Of a stretch of 64,000 nt of DNA, positions 35,801 through 47,800 are shown piece by piece. The number at the start of each line of letters is the position of its first letter. Positions within the stretch are counted from its first letter, which is position 1. Position numbers and translations under genes: made by a program. Source of the stretch: Zygaena filipendulae (Eukaryota > Arthropoda > Insecta > Lepidoptera > Zygaenidae); the NCBI GenBank assembly GCA_907165275.2, contig OU015662.1:1123501-1187500 (forward strand), in the 5' to 3' direction. A model generated the notes under the pieces. It did not search any database. It was not told the DNA's origin and saw only the letters and a program-made list of their open reading frames with translations.

Positions 35801-38800
35801 GCAGATAAGCAATAACATGTTAACCCTAAAAACAAAGTTATTGATTCAGAACGATTTATTGAGAGTTAGAGAACGCTTTTTAATTATGTGTTTACCTTAT
35901 TACATTGTTTTAATATGTAACTAAATATTGAACATAAAAATGTTGAAACAAAATGTCGCTATAATTTTAAAACTTTAATTTACTCAAAATTTCTCCAGTG
36001 TGGATTAATACACTATTGCTAATCTATGTCCATATAACAATAGGTATTGCTATTGTTACACATAGGCAAAATAAAACTTTTCAAAAAACAAAACAAAATT
36101 ATTAAGTAAATGAGATAATAATTATGTAAACTTAGGTACGTTCAAAGAACGATAAGTTTTTATAAAATAGGGTACAGTCCTATCTAATGAGCTCAACAGT
36201 CGATCTCCGGTGACTGAGGCGGGTGGACGTAGCAATCGAATCACGCGCAGCGATAACGCCAAGAGACGCCATATTTAATTAAAAATTCAATTACACAGTT
36301 CCATTAAAATGCATAAAAATGGTGGCATATAATCTCACAAAGTGCCGTCGTGATTCAAAATTGATAGAGACGCTATGTTTGTTTTTTGAACCTAGTCACC
36401 CTAAAAGGTTTTTCAAGTACAGTTGACGAGAGCCAAACGAAAGCTCAATAGTCATTCCGGGATCCCGGTTTGTTTTCTGGAAATAATTACGTGAAGTGTT
36501 GTTCCCGACAAGCCGATAATTTTAGAAGAATAACACAAAGTTCCGTGCTCTCTTACTCAATGACATTTCGTTCGATAGTGAAATTCAAAATTGCCATGGA
36601 CTCGGTTTTCTAGAATTCGAAACTTTTTTTTTTATAAAAATTCGCGACGCAGATACCTACCTATATCAATATGAATAAACCGGAATACAGAAGGATTCAT
36701 TCTTACGGCAGTATCCCGTCGTCGAGGAGCGAAGACGATATGACGGTACACAGCCAGTTGCATCCATATCCATACCACAAGAAGATTGTTGTCGAACGAG
36801 AGGTTTTGTATGAGGAGGAGAATCCACCGTTCACTCCTTTATTCGCAACTTCGAAGCTATTCGGCCAGGCGAGATGCTATTTGCTCGTCAGCTATTTGTT
36901 GTTCTATCTCGTGTACTTGGCGTCTGGAGCCTTGGTGTTTTCGGCTTTGGAAGCGCCAATGGAGAATCAGATCACGTTGGAGGTGATACGGGCGAAACAG
37001 GAGTTTTTGACCAAATACCAAAATGTTACAGGTACCTAATCTTCTCATTTCATTTGTTTTAGTTAGGGTTGAAGTTCGATTAATATTTTTCTGATTATAT
37101 TACCTATTACTAGCTGTTCCCCGCGGGTTCACCCGAGGTAGTGTCGGAGTTCCCGCGGGAATTTCTGGATAAAAAGTACTTACCCTATGTCCTTCTGTGT
37201 ACCCCTGACAACGTGCATGCCAAATTTCATCCAATCCTTTCAGCTGTTTTTGCGTGATTGAGTAGGTACCTAACAAACATACAAACGTCCAAACATCCAC
37301 ACTTTCACATTTATAATATTAGTAGGATTACTAGCTGTTCCCCGCGGTTTCACCCGCGTTAGTTTCGGAGATCCCGCGGGTATTCCGACACAAAAGTAGG
37401 TACTTTTACTACCCTATAATTTTTCTGTACCTACCTACCCTTGCAAACGTCTAGGCAGTACCTATGCAAAATTTAATATAGTTTCTTCCGCGTTAATTTC
37501 GAAATTCCCGTGGGAATTCCGGGATAAAAAGTAGCCTATGCCCTACTCTGTACCCCTGACGATGTGTGTGCAAAATTTCCTGGTGATCGGTTGAGCCGTT
37601 TAGCCGTGAAAGCGTAACAGACAAACAAACAAACTGTCTTTCGCATTTAAAATATTAGTAAGGAGTATACTATCTGTGGTAAGGATATCGACGAGTGGAT
37701 GAAGTAAATTTAATTTGACCAATATGTACCTATCTACCCCCAAAAATCGGTAGTTTGGCGAATAATTGAAGGAGGTAATGCAGTATCGACGAGTTTGTCG
37801 CGAATAAACCTCAAGATCTATATAAGAATAAAAAGGTGGGAGTAGGTAGGTATATATGTACGTAATGTCAAGGTAACTGCCTTTTGATTTCTATTGATAC
37901 GGGAGGGTTATTTGCAAACTATAAATCATGATTGTTCTAAATCATTACCATTCGTCGACTTTTTGTTTGTCTATCGGAGCTAATCTTTGGAACGGCTGCA
38001 CAAATTTTATTATATGTCCAGAAATAGGTACAACATAGTAAATATCGATAAATAAATAAGTCTTTTTAAATAAATAGTCAATAATATTATCTAGGTAGGT
38101 ACCTACTTACATAATATAATATTCCTAAAAGCTTTATATTTTAAAAGCTTTTTAATGGCTATGTTTTATGTTCGATTATAAAATGGCAATTCTACATTTT
38201 GTATTAGGTAGGTATAATATGAATAAATTGTATACCTAGAATAGATTGCAATGTCGATGATTGTACTAATACGGACCAAACGGTATTACGCAATCGGCCG
38301 TGCGGCTGCTAGTGACGACTGTTAGATAGAATGCTTAACTGGAATTTTTTAACAAAATTATATTTAACCGGTCTTATAGATTATAGGTACCGGTTTTCAA
38401 CTAAACGAGGCGGGGCCGGTGCACGATCAACGATGGGGCCGCCCGAGCCGCGAGAGGTTTTTGTCAATTTGATGCCTCGAGACGAAACTAAAACTATTCG
38501 TCTGAGTTTGAGGTCAATTTGGATTTAAGTCGAAAAAGATTAAATGGTGAACAGTTATGGGTACTAACTACTAACATTATTATAATATACTGGTCGTGCC
38601 CCGCGGTTTCACCCGCGTTAATTTCAGAGTTCCCGCGGGAATTCCGGGAAAAAAGTACCCTATGTGTTAATCTGATGTATAAGATATATTATTGTAGAGT
38701 TTCATTTAAATCCATTCAGTAGTTTTTGCGTGAAAGAGTAACAAACATCCATCCATCCATCCATCCATACATTCTTACAAACTTTCGCGTTTATAATATT

Positions 38801-41800
38801 AGTAGGATGTTACTTAGGGATAATGCACTAAATTGGATAATTCGTTTTTTTTTTGTGTTCGTTATTGTCAGGACCAGGCTATATAAAAGAAGTTTGGAGT
38901 TCCTGCGGGTAATCCGAAACTCACGCGGGTGAATATCCGGAATGGTTGGACCAATTTTGACGGGACTTTCACTGTTAATTAGGTAGCTAATGTTATAAGG
39001 AGTAAATTTGGCTACTTTGGAGTTCCTGCGGGAACTCTGAAACTCACGCGGGTGAATTTCCGAAATGGTTGGACCAATTTTGACGGGACTTTCACTGTTA
39101 ATTAGGTAGCTAATGTTATAAGGAGTAAATTTGGCTACTTTGGAGTTCCTGTGGGAACTCTGAAACTCACGCGGATGTATTTCCGAAATGGTTGGACCAA
39201 TTTTGAAGGGACTTTCACTGCAGCTGATGTCATAAGGAGTACCTACCTAAAATAACTTTTGACACACCGCGGCCCAGGCGCTGATACAAAATACTGAGGC
39301 AAAAATACTGGCCTCTCCTCTGGGTTTGAGCCCAGTCCACGGTTACCTACTAAAGCCCCTCGCCACAACAACTTTATAGGACCCATTCAAGAGACCTTTT
39401 CCATACTCTGGTCCAACACTAGTCTGAAATTGAAAGACGCACACAGCAGCGGCGTTATATATACTTACTTCTTACATTTAAGTACAGCTAGCAAGTGAAG
39501 TATTAAAAAAACACTGTTTATTTTAATCACAACAAGGTTACAAAATCATTTAGTTAATTATTAAATTCGATTATGTTGTTATATTTTAACTAACGTATGG
39601 CCAACCATCCCGAACGGAGCTGGACGCACTTTAAAATACTGCAGTTCTATTAGTTCTATTAGTTATTCTATTAGACTGTATAGTGTATACTGCAGCAACA
39701 CACTGTCCAACTGATGAATGCTTCCGTCGAAGTTACTACTATTTTCCCACGGGAACTTAGCTGACATCGTTCCAGTGGAGCTAAGATGCGCAACACGATA
39801 AAATTTTATCGAGCCATTTTATCGATTCTCGTCGACAAAGCCATACAATATGTCGACGAGAATCGACAAAATGGCTCGATAAAATTTTATCGTGTTGCGC
39901 ATCTTAGCCCGGCAGAACAAAAAATATCCTCGATATTAAATATTGTAATATTAGCTTATAACTTTGTGAGGGATCAATATATCTATCTGTGTTTTGTGAA
40001 ATGTTAATTTGTAGATCAAACGAATTACCTAAAGTAAAGTTCGATCTAAACTATGTGAGCAGCTTCATTCGACGCGAATATTATACCTACCAGTTTTATT
40101 ATATTACTAGCAGTCCCGCGGTGCCAGCCGCGACAATTTCGGAGATCCCGCGGAGTTGTTTCAAACTTGGCCCCCCTTTTTCATCCCCTGTGGGGTAGAA
40201 TTTCGGAAAATCCTTTCTTACCAGATGCCTATACGTCATACAAATAACACACCCTCCAAGTTTCAGATATCTATACGATCCGCCGTTTAGGCTGTGCTTT
40301 GATCCGTCAGTCAGTCATTCAGGACAATTTAAGCATTTTATATAGATAGATAGATAGATTATTATTATTATTTGGAAAACTGTAGCTTTCAATCGGTGAA
40401 AGAATATTTTTGCATCGGTTCCAAAGATTTCTTTATACAATTTTTTTTTTTTATTTTAGTTAGTAACAGATTAATGATTTCACTGCTGACTTTACATATA
40501 AGTACGCGGCTAGCGCCGTAGGTACTTACCTACAGTTTTTTATAAGCGCCTTTTAGGTACCTACATATATTATAGAATAATATTTGCGTCTACAAACAAT
40601 TTTCTGTTGAAATTTATACGTATTTTGTATGTGAAACACCTTTATCGCAGACGTGTGTGTATATTTACATACGTGAATAAACTCAACGCACCGCCTGAGT
40701 TTTGGGAGAAAGGTAGAGTACCTACCTAATGCTAATACCTATCTTACTAAACAATAGTGTATGAATTGCTTGAGATTGCTTTTGAAATCACATTCTTTGT
40801 CGAGGTTGAATAGAATTCAAAAATAACGCAAAAATTTTTTTACATATAAATGTACCTACTTATACAATATGTAGATACGTATACATAATACCTCAGAGTA
40901 GATAATACGTATAGGTAGGAAAAATGAAGAGTTTTAAGGGGGAAAAATATAATATGGTCAATCCTTACTATTATAAATTATAATATAATATGGTCAATCC
41001 TTACTATTATAAATTATAATATAATATGGTCAATCCTTACTATTATAAATTATAATATAATATGGTCAATCCTTACTATTATAAATTATAATATAATATG
41101 GTCAATCCTTACTATTATAAATTATAATATAATATGGTCAATCCTTACTATTATAAATTATGTGAAAGTGAGTTTGTTTGTTTGTTACGCTGTCACGCCT
41201 TTGGCCCAGTCGATCGACATGAAATTTTGCATACACGTTATCAGGGGTAAACTTACAGAGCAGGACATAGGACCATATAACTTGAATATAACATGAAATG
41301 AGAATCCTATTCTGACATTCTAACAAAACTAAGGGCGATCGGTATATTTTCTTTTTTAAAATTGTTGTCCCTAACCCTAACCCTAATAATGTGTCTGGAT
41401 CCGTCCGCCATACACCCTGTATATGTAATCAAAGTGTAGGTGTTGCGTTGGTAGTTATCACAATACAATACAGTATTTCAATCTATGAATCTAGAACATC
41501 GTACGACACACCCCCGTTTTATATTATGTGAATCCAGAAACATCTTATCAGTTATGGCTGTATCATATTGCAATAAACTAGCGGATGCTATTCTAGAATG
41601 TTATCACTACGCAATAATTGAAGCTAATTAATTATTATATAAACGGGCAAGCATATAAAATACACGACCATACACATAATTCTTAAAATGCAATAGGTAT
41701 ACAACGTGTTAATGAATTAACTGAAAACCTGATGCACCCCATTAAAAAAAGTTAACAATAATATGATTAAAATATATTTTATGTCGAAAAAATTTATACT

Positions 41801-44800
41801 TTAAAAGTTATTCAACATTACTTTGGAGGTGACCTATCTACGAAATTCCGAGCGCTACGCCCGCTCGTACCGGTTCGAATTTTTTTGCTGCGGGCGGCGT
41901 ACGCGCCAAATATTGTATTATAAATAATTTAGACATGAGTTAGTAAAAATGAAAAAATATATCCTATATTAAAACATAGTGCGATCGATTCGCTAGTTGA
42001 TTCTAAGCAAACTACTTTCTAGTTTTCAGTTAATTCATTAACACGTATGCTATGCAATAGACTTGACACTCAACATTTGTCAATATAGTTAGCTAGAATC
42101 AACTAAAGATATTTGTATACTTTGTGTAATCAACTATACTGTAGGTATAGCTCTATAGCTATAATGTGTATCTGTGGGCGTACCGTGTAGTGGGGTGTTG
42201 AGTTGAGACTAGATTCGGTATCTAGAATAGTAAATTTATAGTATGGATTGAAAAATATTAAAAAACCGGCACATATTTTGTTTATCAGACAATTGAAGTT
42301 GAAATTCTGAAAAAGTTTGATTTGAGAAAAAGCATCATCAAGTGCTTGTGACAGACCTAATTTTTAATTTATTGATTGAGATGGAGATGTTTGAAATTGT
42401 TAATAATAATTGAGCATTTATTAATATAATCGATTAAAATCGAGAAAGCAATTTTTTCACCAAACTTTACAAATCTTCTTATATCCCGGTGACAAATGCC
42501 GAGAACTTATTTTTACTTGGACGCCCACATACATATTTGCATGTATCATCCAGGTTGACGTATGTATTACTTTCCTATTTTTATACGTACCTAGTGATTC
42601 TTTTTTATTCAACAAACTATGCCTTCTATATAAATTCCATCGGGATCTAAATAGAAATCGTCAGAGAACGAAACTTATTTCTTATTATTTAAGGCCACAC
42701 CGACTAAATCTATACCTACTAAATATTATAAATTTTGTTTTGATTCGTTATATGTTTAAAACTAGGTATTTAAGCGATTTTAAAATTCTTATATTCGACC
42801 AGTTCCAGAATCGACCAGTTTTACGAATATAACTAGCGATTTCGCTTCTCGCTCCGCTCGTGACCGTCGAAGCCGCCCGTGACCTGCCCCGGTGCTGGGA
42901 GCATCGGCACAGATAGTCGGGGAACGCACCGACCTCGTTGCATCTGCAGAAATAGTGTCGTAACTACGCTACATACGGTGGTAGCTTTCCTTTCATATCA
43001 CAGACAAAAGAACATACCTACTGGTACTACAATATTTACTAGCAGTAGAAAGACAATGTCGACCGGGGGTGCAATAGGTCACCATGCCTACCCGCTAATC
43101 TTCAACCCTGTATTTAGGTATTTTCATCCCAATTATCACATCAAAGTACCTACCATTCATACTAGCTCTTCCCCGCGGCTTCACCCGCGTTAATTTCGGA
43201 GATCTCGCAGATAGGTACGTAGGTATTAAAAGATAAAGTACCTAGTAAAAGATAAAGTAAAGTTTGAGCGTGGAGACACACCACACAAGTGACAAAATAT
43301 ATTATTATTTCTTGTTTAGTTTTATTTCGTTTTTCATTGTTTTGTTTTTTTTTTTTTTTTTCTTTATTTCTTTATTTATTTTGTTATTCTTTAATTGTCT
43401 TCATTTGTGTTGTTCTGTATGTGTTCATTTGTGTTGTGTTTCTTCTTGCTTAAATAAATCTTTCTTTATCTTTATCTTTTATCTTACTTACTATACCCCA
43501 TATTTTTTTGCTGTAAATACACTACAACGTGTACCTAGCTAGGTAGTATGCCAAATTTAATGTAGTTTCACCCAGTTTTGGAGTTCCCGTGGGAATTCCA
43601 GGAAAAAAGTACCTTATCTCCTTCTCTGTACTCCTAAAAACGTGTATGCAAAATTTCATGATGATCGGTTGAGCTGTTAAGCCGTGAAAGCGTAACAAAC
43701 AAACCAACAAACTCACTTTCACATTTATAATAGTAAGGATTATCACGTCAAAGTAGCATAAAGACACATCAAAAGTATCGATCAAAATCATAGTTTAATT
43801 GGTCCATGTCATAAGTAAGGATCGAGCAAGTTTTTGCTAATTACAGAAAGTCCATAATAATGCAAAAACAGAGAGTGGACGCGTGTTGATTACAGAAATA
43901 AGAAGACGTGGAATTTTCAATGATATTAGTATCTAATGTGACCCTATTCTATATTAAAAAAAGCTGTTTCCTACAGTCGTTGACCGGAAGGTCTTCCGGT
44001 AGGAAGACTTCCCGTACCCAGATATTGTAGTAAAATTCTGTTATTGTAATAAATAATGAAGTCTCAAATTAATATAAAAAGGGACAAGACAAACCTAATC
44101 ACCTTTTATGATAAGTACAATGGTACATGGGGTTTATGAATGTAAAGCAGGATCACGTCTCTTACAAAAAAAAAACCTACATTGTGTCAGTTCACGCGGG
44201 AAAAAACTGTAAGCAGAGTTATTAAGTAGCTATATCTACTAATTTACAACCAAGAGTTATTTAAAATTAAAATTAAAGTTTTTTTAAATATTAAAGCAGC
44301 AAGTAGGTATTGCCAAATATTCTAAGTTATTTATTTACAAAGTAGAACTTTAATATTATGTTCTAATGAATTTCTCAGTAAATCAACCTCAGTAGGTGCC
44401 TATCTTATTTTTTTAACAAACTAGATTAATATTATACCTAGCTATGTACCTATCTCATTTCAAGTGAACATTGTTTTTTATGAGAAATAAAAGTCTTTAA
44501 ACCTAATTAATGTTATCTAACCTAGTTTCGATTTGTTTGATTTTAACAACAAAGTTTGTAGACTTGTAGAAGATGGGTAATCAAGCCGGTTTTAACCCGG
44601 TGCTTGGGTTTATACCCGATTTAAACCCTGTTTAAGTCCGTAAACGCCTGGTGTTTACGGGCAAATTCGTTATCCGCCCGTTAATCGTAAATAGCATTTA
44701 TTTATTTATTTCTAAACGTTAATTTTTTTCAGCATATTTAAATGTCTAACCTAAACTATTATTTATCAATTTAATAGTCTGCTTTTGATAATGTTTGCAT

Positions 44801-47800
44801 GTGAATTTATGTATTAGATAAGTGCATTTGTGATTTCTTTCATGCCAACACCTTTTTTATTATTAAAAAAGAGACCCCAAACTCTAGGGCCCTTAGTAGA
44901 CGAGGCCCTGTATATCTTGCATCGAAGAGCCCCGGTCTCGTTTAAGTAAACCAATACAAAGATCACGACTTGACGAGGAAATAAAATTATTATCTATTAA
45001 AACATAATTTCTCCCGATCGATAAGCAAAGGTCGAGTTGACACAATATGCACGCCCGGTGCAGTTCAATTACTCGCAACTCGCAATAAACGTACACACGT
45101 CCATAAACAACAAGAGTGGGTGTACACTGGCGGGGTGCGTCTATCGGACATCGGGCACATTCTATAGAGTGCAGGGGGGTAAGAGACGCAGATAAACTTT
45201 TTGACCCATGTTGGCCCAGTACGTAATAACATGTGTCATAAATCTACACTGGCGGACAAACTAATGGGCATGTGAACTAATTTTTATTTTTTAGTCCGTC
45301 TTGTAGATTATTAAAAATATTGGACACGTATTTTTTCTTTTTTTACGTAATCAAAAAGTAACAGCGATATATTGAGTTGAAATTTCGCGTGACGTCACTA
45401 TTCGGACAGTTTGTATGGCGGTTTTATCGGTTAGTGACGTCACGACCCCCTCACCCTAAACTTTAATGCGCTTTATCTCTGCATATTTTAATTTATTTGA
45501 AAAAGCAAAAAATACGTGTCTATTGTTTTTTTATTTTCTAACTGACGGACTAATTAGAATTTTGATTTTCAAAAGTAGTTCACATCCCTATTGAACGTGC
45601 CTTGAATTAATTGAGGTTATATTAAATACCTACACATTAATTTATTATCAAGTATTCATTCGTAAATTAGAAAATAAGATAAACAACGTCATAAAACTAA
45701 CGTTATAGGGTTATTTTCTTCAATATTTCTTCTTCTAATTCTTTATAACTTACTACTAAGTTTAGAAGAGCGGTGACTCCCAACACGGGCGCAAGCCTAC
45801 TGGGAGCTCCTGCCACTAGTTTTTAAGCAAACATGTAAGAACAAATAAATAAATAAAAAAAATAAAAAATTCGTCGTCTAACCTTACCTACTCTTTATGG
45901 GAAGATTGAAGATTTCACTAACAAACTAAACACATGACACACCTATGACTATGACCTATGACTTTATATAGAATCGTTTTATTGAGTAGTTCCAAAGATT
46001 ACTCCCTACAAACAATTATAACATATAGCTAAAATCGGTCCGGCCGTTTCAGAGACAGACAGACAAAATTTCAAAAATTGCTATTTGTATGTAAGTAAGT
46101 ACCTACCGTAGGTAGATATATACTTTCATATGAATTTAGTGAGAAGCTGTTAGTTTGGAAATACAAACAGACACTTCAATTTTATTTATATGACGTCTAG
46201 ACTCAACATAAGCGTTCTCCTTGTGTAAAATTAAACCGCTTACGTATTAAACGAAACGATATTGCAGTTTTCACTATCTTGTCTTATCAGCATAATTTCC
46301 TAGTGGTAATCAAGAACTTATCACTCACATTATCGCTGTAGATCCTCCACTTGAAATCGTAATAAATAGAGTAACGACACGCCACGTCGATATTAAAACG
46401 AATGGATTTGCGTAATTCATTTTGTAACTATGCTCTAGAGACAACAAATTGAAAACAAAACGCAAAATCATATTTTTACTAGCTGTTCCCCGCGGTCTTG
46501 CCTGCGGTAATTTCGGAGTTCCCGCGGGAATTCTGGAATAAAAAGTACCCCATGTCCTTCTCTGTGCCCCTGGCAACGTGTATGCAAAATTTCATGATGA
46601 TCGGCTGAGCCATTGAGGTGTGAAAGTGTAACAAACAAACAAATAAACAAACTCACTCTCACAGACTCTCACTTTTATATAGGCTGTTTTGTTGATATGT
46701 CGATTGATATGTCTGCATAAATACATACGTAGTACGTACGCACATAAGCAATTTATATAATACTGTTTCGCGCATATTGTCGGGTTAGTATCTATGATAA
46801 GAGGGGTTCTTACTTCGTAGACCTCCGGCTAACTTTTATTTTAGTAAATAGGGAGTCTTGCAGGGGAAGTAGGTAAAGGATTTATTAGGAAAGGCAAAAT
46901 TAACAAGGATTCAGAGGATTCTAGCATTCGAAACCTGGTCAAGGAGTGAGAATATAAACAAAATAAAATAGAAAATACATAGGTTCTTTTGAATTTAAAA
47001 ATGAATATCATAATGGAATACAAAAACAACATCTTTTAAAAAGAAAAAAGTTAATAAAAAATCAGGCAGGATAATTATCATAACGAGTGACATACAGCCG
47101 CCTCGTTATAATATTCACCGCCGTGAATTTCGGACCTACTATTACCACGAGAACTCTTTGTATCGAGATAACAACAACAGAGAAAGGAGTGATATTAATA
47201 TTTCTATTATAGGACCGGATGGATTCCAGGTTTCATTTAAACTTGAAAAACATTACGTGTAATACGTATATACCTACTACGTGAGGTTTTGGATTACCTC
47301 AGCTACATGAAAATTGTAAATAATTAAGTGGAGGTCTAACAGAGGGGAAAAGGATTGCCGACCTAAAACAATAGGTATGACCGGGCCTTTGAGAGCTAAC
47401 CGCTGACTTCCGAGTAGATTTTGCCTTACCATACCAGTTTCCAAATATTTTATAATTCGTAAGTAGGTTGGGTATGATATTTTATTTACCTTAGGACATA
47501 GAATAAAATTATTATTTTCTGATTCTTAAGATATTAAATGTATTTAAAACTCGGTCAATGTACTTGGAATTTTTGTTTTATTTCATACGTAATTAAAGTA
47601 TCTTTTTAACTGAATTTAATATAAATTATGCTCCATCAGCGCGTTGGCAACTTTAGCGCTAAGTTTTCGTGTTTTTTTTTAATTTGAGGCGGAAGTCGAA
47701 CACCATACAGGTGCCTTTAATACGTCTCTCATTTAACCTTACACCCTCCATGTGTGTGTCTTTGCCTTGCTCCAGATGAGGATCTGGAGTCGCTGCTGGA

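Noticed and set aside
40945..41161. CRISPR-like array of 36-bp repeats
   Set aside because: The repeats are contiguous with no spacers and the genome is eukaryotic; it is a tandem repeat derived from a SINE end.
41370..41387. CCCTAACCCTAACCCTAA, a vertebrate-type telomere motif
   Set aside because: Only about three units, inside an intron. Insect telomeres typically use TTAGG; treated as chance.
43264..43542. 92-codon ORF with many Phe
   Set aside because: Translation of a T-rich low-complexity stretch.
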